NCBI GenBank assembly: GCA_035934015.1 | Contig: DASYYH010000003.1 | Coordinates: 1-64,000, forward strand | Direction of reading: 5' to 3' | Length of the DNA: 64,000 nucleotides | Origin: Candidatus Acidiferrales bacterium | GTDB taxonomy: Bacteria > Acidobacteriota > Terriglobia > Acidiferrales > UBA7541 | In this document: positions 44,738-52,704 of the stretch, one piece after another | Position numbering within the stretch: the stretch's first letter is position 1 | Layout: every line of letters starts with the position of its first letter | Notes under the pieces: model-generated | The model's database searches: none | Seen by the model: only the letters and a program-made list of their open reading frames with translations | Told to the model about the DNA's origin: nothing | Program-made: the position numbers and the translations under genes

Positions 44738-47185
44738 CTATTTCGTCGGGCCAGCGTTGCGCGCCGACTGCGTGGCGGCTTGCGTTATCTGCGCCTGTTG
44801 CCGGAGCAGAAATTTCTGATGCACTTGTGCGTGCGCGCGGACGTTGGCGTAGCCCGCGGGGGATGCGATTTTCGCCGCCTGGCCGGCGTCGGAGGAAAAC
44901 CAGCACATGCAGGACTCAAGTTCGATGGCGTGATTATCCGTGAATTCGTCGGGCATGATGGACGGCAGAAGTTTTTCAGCAGAGGCGCCAGATTCCCCGG
45001 CCTTCGCAGAAGGCGCGAAGGATGGGCCACCCGCGGTATTTTCATGCGGTGAAGACATAGGCTGAGAACTCGCGACACCGGAAATCACGACCGGCTGTTC
45101 TTCGAGCAACTGCGAAATCTCGCGGTACTGCTTGGTGCGCGATTCTTCGTCAGGAATAACAAGCTCGTCGAGACCGATGAGGCGCTTGAGCAAGCCCAGA
45201 TTCGACGGATCGCCGAGCACGGCTTGAATGCGCGGATCTGGATTGGCCATCAACTGCATCAGCACACCGCGCTGCTCGGACCACAGCGTCGGATATTGCT
45301 CTTCCGTTTCCGGATGCGAAAACAAATTCCCTTTCAAATCGGCGAGGCGAATCCATTTCGATTCGAACGCTGCGCCGGCGCCCAAGAGTGTGATTTCGAC
45401 GTCGCCGGGGCGATTTTTGCGGAAGCAATCGACGGCCGCGAGCATCAAGTCGGCGTGAAAGAATTTCATGCGCCGCCAGACAAGCCCGATGCGGCCCATG
45501 GCTTGATCTCGCGCCATGGCATAGCCGCTCGCGGTGCTGGTGTTCGTCATCGCGCCGCCAAAAAGCGCGGGGAATGCGCCAGTGAGAAATTGCGCGACAG
45601 GGCCCATCAGGTCGGCGGCGTGCATCGAGAGATCCGGCGGAATGCGCGCGGGCGCGGGCTGGAAAAATCCCGCGGCGAGAGGCATGCCGGGCTTAGCTTT
45701 CGCCGGATAATGCGCGCCGGGCTCGGCGGATTGCGATTGCAGCGCATCGAAATCGAGCACTTCGCTATCGGCGTAAATCGGCGGGATTCCGTATTCGTAG
45801 GTTTCGATCTGCATGTTCGAGAGCGTGTTGAAACGCTCCTGCACGCTGATGAGCGAATCGCCGAGCGCGGGACGTCCGCTCGAGCCGTCGCCGGGCATCG
45901 CGTGCATCACGCGCCAGTGGTCGTCCACGTTTTCGTTGCGCGATTCGCAGTAGGCGTCGCCGGCGAAGGCCACATAGCAGCCGTCGGGAAATAATTCGAG
46001 CAGTTCGGCGCGCAGCGCTTTGTCGTCGAGCTGATAAAACGCCCACGGGCGCAGCCAAGTGCGCTGAAACGTGATGAGATTCGGATTGTAATCGCCGCCA
46101 GCGGTCAGCGGTCCGCCCTGCGATTGTTCGAGCCGCGCGAGGCGTTCATACTGCGCCGATTCTCCTGCGGCGATGGGCGCGCCGATTTTGTCCGCGGCGT
46201 GCGGATAGGCCGCGCGCAAACGCGCCTGATGCACTTCCATGTTCCATTGCAAAAATGGATATTCGTGAATTTCGTTGGCCCACGGCGGAGTTTTCAGCTC
46301 CAGCGCGCCGACGATGGTGATGATTTCCTGCCCGTTCGCCACGCGCAACGTGCGCACGCCCGCGGGAACCGTGACGATTTCTTCGGGCACGAAATTCTCT
46401 TCGAGCAGCAGCGCGCCGCACATCGCGCAGCTCATCGGTGCGCCATCTTGCGGGCCGGGATGCTGGGTCGGCGCGTTTTTCGTTTCCGCGCCGCACGCCG
46501 GGCAAATCCACACACCGCCGATTTTCACTTGCCGCTCGTCGAGCTCCATTTCCGGATGAAAACCGAAGCGCTGGCCATCCACGACGTAGCGCACATGCGC
46601 GCCGATTTTGCCGCCGGTCCAGAGATGAAACGCTTCCTCGACGAGCAAATTGCCGACGCGATTATTCAGTTCGATGAGTTTCGAGACTTCGCTCGCGGCC
46701 TTTGCCGAAGCGACGTCCGCTTCTGTCTCCGCCGACTGCGGAAAAAATCGCACGCGCGGAATATCCTGGCTGAGAACGGAAATAATCGAGAGGCCGAAGG
46801 CCTGATAAATGTTGGTGACGAATTCGTAGCGCGGCATATCTTCGAGCGAGCTTTGATCCGCGAATTTCTCCTCGAAGGGCAGATGCCAGTTCTGGTCGCG
46901 GTCGCTCCACCAGAGATATTGCATGCCGCGCCAGAATTGATGAGCTTGCTTGATGCGGCGAATTTCGGCGCGGCGCGAGATTTCGGATTCAGTAGTCAGT
47001 TCGAGCACGATGCGGCGCAGCGCGTTTTGCAGCCGATCGGGAAGCTGCTCGTTGTTCTGACCGAAGGCATTCGCGGCCATTGCCGTCGCGCGCGTGGCCA
47101 GCCGGTCGGTTGCGTTTCCCTGCTCTACCGGAACGGACGCGGGATTCGGCGCCGATGTTTGTTCTGACGATTGTTTGAGAGTCAT
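44738..47185 (-). CDS. portal protein with embedded zinc ribbon
   Basis: The 815-residue protein has the size and motifs of podovirus (P22-type) portals: 'RRIKQAHQFWRGMQYLWWSD', 'YEFVTNIYQAFGLSIISVLS', 'ITFQRTWLRPWAFYQLDD', 'NTSTASGYAMARDQAMGRIG' and a long Gln-rich C-terminal helix ('FLLRQQAQITQAATQSARNA'). It forms the DNA channel of the capsid vertex. A double CxxC zinc ribbon (Cys228/231 and Cys253/256) is inserted in the wing-like part, which is unusual. The ribosome binding site at ATG 47185 is weak. The gene lies between TerL and scaffold in standard order. Confidence 0.8.
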   Translation of the reverse strand: MTLKQSSEQTSAPNPASVPVEQGNATDRLATRATAMAANAFGQNNEQLPDRLQNALRRIVLELTTESEISRRAEIRRIKQAHQFWRGMQYLWWSDRDQNWHLPFEEKFADQSSLEDMPRYEFVTNIYQAFGLSIISVLSQDIPRVRFFPQSAETEADVASAKAASEVSKLIELNNRVGNLLVEEAFHLWTGGKIGAHVRYVVDGQRFGFHPEMELDERQVKIGGVWICPACGAETKNAPTQHPGPQDGAPMSCAMCGALLLEENFVPEEIVTVPAGVRTLRVANGQEIITIVGALELKTPPWANEIHEYPFLQWNMEVHQARLRAAYPHAADKIGAPIAAGESAQYERLARLEQSQGGPLTAGGDYNPNLITFQRTWLRPWAFYQLDDKALRAELLELFPDGCYVAFAGDAYCESRNENVDDHWRVMHAMPGDGSSGRPALGDSLISVQERFNTLSNMQIETYEYGIPPIYADSEVLDFDALQSQSAEPGAHYPAKAKPGMPLAAGFFQPAPARIPPDLSMHAADLMGPVAQFLTGAFPALFGGAMTNTSTASGYAMARDQAMGRIGLVWRRMKFFHADLMLAAVDCFRKNRPGDVEITLLGAGAAFESKWIRLADLKGNLFSHPETEEQYPTLWSEQRGVLMQLMANPDPRIQAVLGDPSNLGLLKRLIGLDELVIPDEESRTKQYREISQLLEEQPVVISGVASSQPMSSPHENTAGGPSFAPSAKAGESGASAEKLLPSIMPDEFTDNHAIELESCMCWFSSDAGQAAKIASPAGYANVRAHAQVHQKFLLRQQAQITQAATQSARNAGPTK

Positions 47186-47265
47186 AAGATTGTGCCGTAC
47201 GGAACGCAGTGGCTAGTGACGATTGGCTGGCGGCTAGACACGCCTGAATCCACAACGGTGTTCAA

Positions 47266-47688
47266 TTACGCGCGCGGGACGACGTTGCGCGGCGCGGGAA
47301 AAGTTTCTGTGTTGGATTCACGTTCGCGCTGCGCGGCGCGCAAGTCTTCGATTTCCAGCGCGCGCCCAATTTGGTGCCACGAACGTCGCCGAAGCGGCGC
47401 CGCGTGCGAGTTCCCGTCTGAGTTCGCAGCAGCCGGCCGAACGGCCGTCGCTACAAAACCGTGGATGTTGTTCTCATCGTGGCCGGTGTTGATGCGCGCC
47501 GCAACCGATGCCGAGCGAATCGGCGGAATGCCCGCCACGCCGAGAATGGAATTCACCAGCGCGCGATTTTCCGCGCGCAGCCGCGCCACTTCGTCTTCGA
47601 GCGCGCGTACGTAGCTTACGCGCGGCCGTCTTGCAGCACGCGAGCGCAGTCCCGCGGCAATTTTTCGCCAAATAGTTTCGAACGGCAT
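47266..47688 (-). CDS. small coiled-coil phage-strand protein, 140 aa
   Basis: The protein begins MPFETIWRKIAAGLRSRAAR, has a short coiled coil ('VRALEDEVARLRAENRALVNSI') and an Arg/Ala-rich remainder. It has no membrane segment. It lies between the DUF4145 gene and the portal gene on the same strand. Ribosome binding is weak (ATG 47688). Function unknown; possibly an assembly helper. Confidence 0.5.
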   Translation of the reverse strand: MPFETIWRKIAAGLRSRAARRPRVSYVRALEDEVARLRAENRALVNSILGVAGIPPIRSASVAARINTGHDENNIHGFVATAVRPAAANSDGNSHAAPLRRRSWHQIGRALEIEDLRAAQRERESNTETFPAPRNVVPRA

Positions 47689-47718
47689 TCGATGTCGTTG
47701 TTGTTGTTGCTAGAGTCT

Positions 47719-48447
47719 TTACGGCTGCGCTGGCTGCGGCGGCGTTTGCGCAGGTGTGGGTTTACGCGCAGCAAGCCGCGCAGGAGTGACATAGACACTG
47801 TCAAAAAAATGCTTCGTAAACGCAATGATATCGTCCGCATCGTTCTCTGAAACGTCCTTCAGACCATCCTTGTCAGGGTGAGCGCCGTCGTTGCCTGTAA
47901 GCCTGACCTCGCGAGCGTAATCCTTAAGGGAAGCCGTAAGCTTGCCCTTCATTGCAAGCTCGTCAATCTGCTCTACTAACTTCTTGTCCGAGGCGCCGAC
48001 GTGCAGCACGCTGCTCTGAATGGCGCGGCGACACATCGTAACAGTCGCCTTGTACGCTTTGATCCACCTGCAACGGAGCGCCTCCGCGAAATCTTCGCGA
48101 ATTGACGACGGCACCGCCTCATCAACCGAATCGTTGGGCTTGCCAAGCGGATAGAAAGCCTCCAATAGATACGGTCCCGTGGCTAGATTCCTTCGTCCGA
48201 CGAGGAGAATGAAGCTTTTGCAATTCTGGCATTGAGCCGGATGCACCATCCTTAAAGTGCCATTGTCACAATATGGCCCGCCGACTGGCTCGAAATATGA
48301 GGGGACGCCGCAGTGTGGACAGCTACCTCTTCCGCCAACCTTGGCAGACTGGGGTCCCAAATTGACGAGTTCCATGGCCAGATTGTAGCACGGCCATAGC
48401 ATGTCAATGCCTTGCAGAATTGCGTCAATGAACGAGCCTTCTGGCAT
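47719..48447 (-). CDS. DUF4145 protein with N-terminal zinc ribbon
   Basis: The 242-residue protein starts at ATG 48447, just 9 bases after the TerL stop. A zinc ribbon spans about 43-76 ('CPHCGVPSYFEP' and 'AQCQNC'). The DUF4145 helical domain follows (about 115-215), with 'RRAIQSSVLHVGASDKKLVE', 'IDELAMKGKLTASLKDYARE' and 'GNDGAHPDKDG'. A Pro-rich tail ends the protein. DUF4145 occurs as part of restriction and other defence proteins but also alone. In a packaging operon it could be an anti-phage or superinfection gene carried as cargo. Function is not established. Confidence 0.75.
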   Translation of the reverse strand: MPEGSFIDAILQGIDMLWPCYNLAMELVNLGPQSAKVGGRGSCPHCGVPSYFEPVGGPYCDNGTLRMVHPAQCQNCKSFILLVGRRNLATGPYLLEAFYPLGKPNDSVDEAVPSSIREDFAEALRCRWIKAYKATVTMCRRAIQSSVLHVGASDKKLVEQIDELAMKGKLTASLKDYAREVRLTGNDGAHPDKDGLKDVSENDADDIIAFTKHFFDSVYVTPARLAARKPTPAQTPPQPAQP

Positions 48448-48455
48448 GGTTTAGC

Positions 48456-50186
48456 CTACCTTCGGCGCCAGCGGGAGAAGCGGCCAAACACGGGCTGATT
48501 TCGCTGCGGCAATTCCAGTTCGGCTTTGCGCGCTTGAATGGCGCGGATCGTTGGATCGCTCGACGTAACGCGTTCGCTCAGCTCCTGTTCGCGCGGCGGC
48601 TTTTGCGGACGCGCCGAAGCGCGCGATTTCAATCCGTAGCGCGCGGCGTCGGCGGCGTCGTCGCCGTCGCGTTTGGCGATGTCTTCAACGTTCGCCGAAT
48701 CACGCACGAGTTCCGGCAGCGTGCGAATCAACTCCGGACACGAATCGGCGATGAGCCACTCGCCGGCGTCGAGCTTTTGATACATCAGCATCCAGCCGCC
48801 GACGCGATCGTTATCGGCAGGAACGGGCCGCGGCAATCCCGCCGCCGCGAAAACGTCGCCCATCTGCTCGGCGATGGAAGATTCATCCGTGCGGCGCGCG
48901 AAAGCGTCGGGCGAAAGATAAATCGCGTCGATTGTTTCGCGCTTCCCTGCCCCATCGAGCGAGCGCTCGACAATCGCCGTGGCCAGAGCGCGCGGCGCGA
49001 GATGCTGCGCCGTGAATTCGCGATACGTAATCGTACTCGTGCGCGATCTCGCCGCATCATTCGGAGAAAGCGTCGAAGAGGAGAACGCGGCGGCATCCGG
49101 GACGTGCGACGCCGGCCGCGCCGGGGTGGACGGAGGAGCAGCGTCACCGGCTTTCGGAAACGCCAAGTTGTTCGTAGACAGGCTTTCGCCATGTTCGTGC
49201 GTCTGGCGTTCATCGAGCCGGTGACGTTGATCCTCTGCTGCGAGTACGCCGCTCGTGTGCCAATAGACCGCGGCGGGATGCTCGAAGCCCCAATCAATGG
49301 AAATCCAGCGCGGCCACCATTCGGCGGCGGCGATGGATTCCGCGCGAATCACGCTGCGTTGCGCATGGAAATTCGTGAAATACTGGCCGGAAAAAACGCT
49401 CCAGTCGCCATCGAAAAACGCGCGACGAAAATAATCGGGGAGCTGTTGCAGTGTTTTCAGATACGAAGCGTCGGCGGCATAAATCGGATTGTCCCAGACG
49501 CGCGCGGAGATGAATGCATAGTCCTCGGGATCGTATTCGCGCGGGTCCATACCCGGCGCGGGCTGTTTATCAATGAAAAGCGCTTTCACCCACGCGTGGC
49601 CGACGTTTCCGGGATTCGTCGCGCCAGCCATGCACGGACGCGAGCCGTTCACGGGACAGCGATTGCGGCTGGTGAGAAATTGCCACTGGCGCAGCGTGAA
49701 ATGCGTCAGCTCGTCAATGCCGATGAAAAGGAATTCGCTCGACTGATACTGGTAGATGTCGTTTTCCGTCTGCGAATAGCCAAAGCGCGTCGTCGAGCCA
49801 TTGAGCCACATGACGGTGTGCTTCGCTTCGTTATACGAGCGATAGAGTTCGCGCGGAACGTCGCGGCGAAAATAGAGCAGCAGCGAGCTTTCGAGTTCCG
49901 GAAACGTCTTGCGCAGCAGCAGCGTGTTCGCGCCGGCGCAATCGTTGGCCTGCTTGATCGCTTCCATCAGCAGCGCTTTGGATTTTCCCGGGCCCGCAGC
50001 GCCGCCAAACAACCGATATTTCGCGTCGCACGTGTGAAATTCCGTCTGCTTCGGGAACGCGCTGTAGAGCAGCTTCGGCCGGCGCGCGGATTTCGCTTCG
50101 CGTTCAAGCTCTTCTTCGCGGCGCGCGCGTTCGAGGCCGCAATCGCGGAGCCAGCGATCCACTGCGGAATTGGCCGTTATGGACAT
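48456..50186 (-). CDS. terL: terminase large subunit
   Basis: The 576-residue ATPase/nuclease packages DNA into the head. Walker A is 'GGAAGPGKSK' (61-70); Walker B 'FLFIGIDELTHF' has Asp158-Glu159. The RNase H-like nuclease begins at 'ISIDWGFEHPAAVYW' with Asp298 as the first metal-binding acid, 'IYLSPDAF' gives the second, and 'DGDDAADAARYGL' the third. A low-complexity Ser/Ala/Pro stretch (about 325-395) is inserted between nuclease motifs and is unusual. It is followed directly by the DUF4145 gene and preceded by small genes including a TerS candidate. Confidence 0.92.
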   Translation of the reverse strand: MSITANSAVDRWLRDCGLERARREEELEREAKSARRPKLLYSAFPKQTEFHTCDAKYRLFGGAAGPGKSKALLMEAIKQANDCAGANTLLLRKTFPELESSLLLYFRRDVPRELYRSYNEAKHTVMWLNGSTTRFGYSQTENDIYQYQSSEFLFIGIDELTHFTLRQWQFLTSRNRCPVNGSRPCMAGATNPGNVGHAWVKALFIDKQPAPGMDPREYDPEDYAFISARVWDNPIYAADASYLKTLQQLPDYFRRAFFDGDWSVFSGQYFTNFHAQRSVIRAESIAAAEWWPRWISIDWGFEHPAAVYWHTSGVLAAEDQRHRLDERQTHEHGESLSTNNLAFPKAGDAAPPSTPARPASHVPDAAAFSSSTLSPNDAARSRTSTITYREFTAQHLAPRALATAIVERSLDGAGKRETIDAIYLSPDAFARRTDESSIAEQMGDVFAAAGLPRPVPADNDRVGGWMLMYQKLDAGEWLIADSCPELIRTLPELVRDSANVEDIAKRDGDDAADAARYGLKSRASARPQKPPREQELSERVTSSDPTIRAIQARKAELELPQRNQPVFGRFSRWRRR

Positions 50187-50236
50187 GAGCGATTTGTTGC
50201 GTGAGTCAGCGTGTGCGGACGCGATAGCGCGGCGAA

Positions 50237-50404
50237 TTAAATTCCCGTCTGCTTGATTTTATTGCCAATGTACATGGCCGCCGCGCCGCCGAGGAAGCAC
50301 GCGGCAATCCCGGCGTGATGCACGCTGAAAATCGCGCCGACGACGAGTGCAGCCACGCCTCCCAGCTGAACTGCGTAACCGATGATGGACTTCGATGCGC
50401 TCAT
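50237..50404 (-). CDS. 55-aa membrane protein of packaging region
   Basis: The start at ATG 50404 has GGAGG 7 bases upstream. The protein begins MSASKSIIGYAVQLGGVAAL and is almost entirely hydrophobic, with two spans (about 6-24 and 29-45) and a basic end 'GNKIKQTGI'. It resembles small phage membrane proteins. It sits between the TerS candidate and TerL. Function unknown; a second holin is possible. Confidence 0.6.
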   Translation of the reverse strand: MSASKSIIGYAVQLGGVAALVVGAIFSVHHAGIAACFLGGAAAMYIGNKIKQTGI

Positions 50405-50426
50405 GTTTCCTCCGGATGAAGACTTT

Positions 50427-50474
50427 GTAGGGGCGAGGCTCGCCTCGCCCGGGCGACCCAAGGGTCGCCCCTAC
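50427..50474. repeat. 48-bp REP/BIME-like palindrome, copy B
   Basis: This is the reverse complement of the element at 39433-39480 with one base changed. It sits between the 55-aa gene start and the TerS candidate's stop. Confidence 0.85.
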
Positions 50475-50489
50475 GAAATGCTGCGCGTG

Positions 50490-50906
50490 TTACTGCACCG
50501 TCTCGGTGCGGTCGGAGCGCGGAATATCGTGAACGATTTCCGTTGGCGCGTCGGCTTCTGCAGCGGCACGTGCCGAGGGCGGATCGAGATGCCGCGACGC
50601 TTCCTTCAGATAATCGAGCAGCAATTTATTGCGCGCGGCTGTTCCTTCGGCTTCTTCTTTCTTCGGCTGCGCCAGCTCGTCGACTTTTTGATTCAGCACG
50701 ATGCTGATCTTCCATTCGTCGAGGCCGGTGGCGCGCAGCGCGGTGCGCATGCGGACGCGCGGACGCGGCGCAGCAAGAAGCTGTGGTTTTTGTTTTGCGG
50801 ACATGGGCTGAGTCGGTTTGCGTTTCGCTTTCTGTTTTGCAGGCGCGCGGCGCGGCTTTTTCGCTGCGCGGAGGCCTCGCGGCGCGTGTTTTTTCTTGCG
50901 CGCCAC
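50490..50906 (-). CDS. basic protein, possible terminase small subunit
   Basis: The 138-residue protein has a strongly basic N-terminus ('KPRRAPAKQKAKRKPTQP'), then a helical part 'RTALRATGLDEWKISIVLNQ' and 'RNKLLLDYLKEASRHLDPP', and an acidic end. A DNA-binding basic arm plus helical core immediately upstream of TerL is what a TerS would look like, but I do not recognise the fold. It follows the first virion gene directly (stop 50909 to start 50906). Confidence 0.45.
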   Translation of the reverse strand: MARKKKHAPRGLRAAKKPRRAPAKQKAKRKPTQPMSAKQKPQLLAAPRPRVRMRTALRATGLDEWKISIVLNQKVDELAQPKKEEAEGTAARNKLLLDYLKEASRHLDPPSARAAAEADAPTEIVHDIPRSDRTETVQ

Positions 50907-50908
50907 GG

Positions 50909-51277
50909 CTAGCTAAGAATCTGCACGGTGACGCCGCTGCCGCCGGTGATCGAGCTGACCTTGGCGCGGATAAATTTGGCGCGTACGCCGGAGACGGAGC
51001 GAAATTCGCCGGCCGTCACTGTGGACGTGTCGATCGTCGCGTACTGCGCGTCCACGTCGTTCATGGCCGCTTGCAGCACGATGGAGACGGCGGAAGGCGC
51101 GGTGCCGTAGATCGTTTGCCAGCTGATGCTGCGGCCGTTGTCGGGGAAACCGGAATAGCTCGGCAGCGCAAATTGCTGGCTGGCCTGGCCCGCGGCGGGC
51201 GATTCGGCGTTGAATGCCACGGCGATGTCGCCGGGATAGACGGAGTTCGGCGGATTCTGCGTATTGTAATTCGGCAC
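50909..51277 (-). CDS. small virion-strand protein, first gene of cluster
   Basis: The 122-residue protein starts at GTG 51277; AAGGAG lies 7 bases upstream and fixes this start, though the frame is open further. It begins VPNYNTQNPPNSVYPGDIAV and is beta-rich without membrane segments ('QTIYGTAPSAVSIVLQAAMN', 'FRSVSGVRAKFIRAKVSSIT'), ending in a strand 'GGSGVTVQIL'. It may be a head decoration or fibre-assembly protein. As first gene it probably follows a promoter in 51278-51370. Confidence 0.6.
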   Translation of the reverse strand: MPNYNTQNPPNSVYPGDIAVAFNAESPAAGQASQQFALPSYSGFPDNGRSISWQTIYGTAPSAVSIVLQAAMNDVDAQYATIDTSTVTAGEFRSVSGVRAKFIRAKVSSITGGSGVTVQILS

Positions 51278-51658
51278 AAAAGACTCCTTCGGAACGAAAA
51301 GAGATGGCGCACGAATGCGCGTGCGCAGGATGCGAGATGGGTGCCCGAGCGCGTGAAAACGCGCCAGAAAATAAAAACGCCGGCGAGGACCGCCGGCGTT
51401 GAAATTCAGTGTGGGATTCGCGTGGCACTTGCTTGTCACACGAATCGAGGTTACAAGAAAAACTTTTACGCTCAGGCCGTTTTTTTGTCAAGTACCAATT
51501 TATCTAGGAGAAAATCGTCTACGGTAGAATTTTCGGCGAGGCGCTGAAAATGCAAGATTTGAACGCGCCGAGGCGGCGAAAAAATATTTTCGCGCGCGAA
51601 GGCGCATAGTACTTCACCCGCCGGATGGCGCGCCAGAAGTGCCGGGCGTCGCGCCGTT
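51278..51658. other. spacer between chromosomal operon and virion cluster
   Basis: No gene is seen. The stretch contains the minus-strand terminator at 51371-51400. An AT-richer patch ('gtcaagtaccaatttatctaggag') near 51487-51510 may contribute to a promoter. This is a candidate for one boundary of the phage-derived region. Confidence 0.45.
51371..51400 (-). terminator. rho-independent terminator ending the membrane-protein operon
   Basis: A 10-bp perfect stem (aacgccggcg/cgccggcgtt) with a 5-base loop is followed on the minus strand by TTTTTATTTT. It lies after the 51659 gene and before the first virion gene. Confidence 0.8.
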
Positions 51659-52165
51659 CTATTGTGGCGCCGACGCATCCTCGGAAGAAGCCGTTGTCTC
51701 GGGAAAAGATCGAGGGGAGTCTGCGAACAGTGCTTCCACCGACGGACGCGTAAATAAAATTAGCCACCACGTCCCCGGCACAATTAAAAATAGCATTCCG
51801 ATCAGAGCCAGACCGAGTGGTGAATCGAACAGCGATGGCCCCCCCGTACGTCCGTGATTTGGCAAAGTGAGGTATATGTCGATCCAAATATAGGCTCCAG
51901 AACCGACCATACCTGTCGCGATACAAAGAATGCTCCACCGCGCCCAACGCCGGAGACGAAAAATCCCCCATGATGTTGCAAAGAACCCGAATCCGATGAC
52001 TAGAATCCGCAGTACCGGCAAAGTCATGGCGCGGACAACGCGCATGTTTTCTCCGGGATGCAACCGAAACGCAAGGGAGACAAGGTTCACGAATCCAGCG
52101 AGGAGCGCGATTGCATAAAGCAGCAGAACGCCTGCGGCTACCATGACGCCCACAGAACGTTTCAT
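51659..52165 (-). CDS. multi-pass membrane protein, MKRS family copy 4
   Basis: The 168-residue protein starts MKRSVGVMVAAGVLLLYAIA, has four hydrophobic segments and ends soon after 'WWLILFTRPSVEALFADSP'. It shares with its upstream neighbours the start 'MKRS.GV', a 'WGIFRLRRWARW' loop and the 'WWLILFTR' ending. Its ATG overlaps the stop of the preceding gene by four bases (ATGA). Last gene of the operon; function unknown. Confidence 0.7.
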   Translation of the reverse strand: MKRSVGVMVAAGVLLLYAIALLAGFVNLVSLAFRLHPGENMRVVRAMTLPVLRILVIGFGFFATSWGIFRLRRWARWSILCIATGMVGSGAYIWIDIYLTLPNHGRTGGPSLFDSPLGLALIGMLFLIVPGTWWLILFTRPSVEALFADSPRSFPETTASSEDASAPQ

Positions 52166-52704
52166 GGGGGAGTACCCTTATCCGCAGGAAATGTGCGGGG
52201 ATCTGCAATCGCAACGGGCGGCGAGGCGAGAGGCGCTGCGCCGCGCGTGGAGAATTCGAGGATGACGCGCTTGCGCGTGAAGAGAATCAGCCACCAGATG
52301 GCGATTCCCAGCGGAATGAGCATTCCAACGACGGCAATGATGACGCCAAGTTCCACAAATTGCGCGGGAACGTTCGGCTGCGACTCCATGATTCGCGGAA
52401 CGATCGCCGCGCCGAGGATTCCCATGCACGAGAAACCAATGGCCAGCACGCTCATCACGATCGCGGAGATGCGCGCCCAGGGCCGCAATTGCAGGACGCC
52501 GATGCCCGTGGCGACTCCCCAAATCATGCCAAGCGCGTACATCGCGGCGACCATGATTTCCAAGCCGCGTTGTTCTTGCGGGAGTTGCGCAGAGAATTGC
52601 GCAACGAGCCCGCCGAGCAACATGACAGCGGTCATCAACAGCAAAAGCGCGCTGCCGATGAACATGACGACGGCTGCAGCCGTCACAGCGCCGGAACGTT
52701 TCAT
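52162..52704 (-). CDS. multi-pass membrane protein, MKRS family copy 3
   Basis: The 180-residue protein starts at ATG 52704 (MKRSGAVTAAAVVMFIGSAL), overlapping the stop of the 523-aa gene by four bases. It has four hydrophobic segments, 'LRPWARISAIVMS' in the middle, and 'WWLILFTRKRVILEF' near the end. The domain is the same as in the flanking genes and in the 523-aa protein. Function unknown. Confidence 0.7.
   Translation of the reverse strand: MKRSGAVTAAAVVMFIGSALLLLMTAVMLLGGLVAQFSAQLPQEQRGLEIMVAAMYALGMIWGVATGIGVLQLRPWARISAIVMSVLAIGFSCMGILGAAIVPRIMESQPNVPAQFVELGVIIAVVGMLIPLGIAIWWLILFTRKRVILEFSTRGAAPLASPPVAIADPRTFPADKGTPP

Larger units (their letters stand above)
6647..51277. mobile_element. 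phage-derived virion gene cluster (podovirus-like), interrupted by plus-strand genes
   Basis: Minus-strand genes here encode terminase, portal, scaffold, major capsid, connector, tail, fibre, ejection-like, holin-like and lytic transglycosylase proteins, in the order expected of a tailed phage read from 51.3 to 6.6 kb. No sheath, tape measure or baseplate gene is recognised, so a short-tailed type is likely. No integrase, excisionase, repressor or DNA replication gene is visible. About fifteen plus-strand genes, several clearly bacterial, lie between virion genes. I cannot define att sites. It could be a prophage, a decaying prophage or a domesticated particle cluster. Confidence 0.75.

Noticed and set aside
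48534-50204. 556-codon plus-strand frame opposite TerL
   Set aside because: Antisense shadow; TerL has all catalytic motifs.
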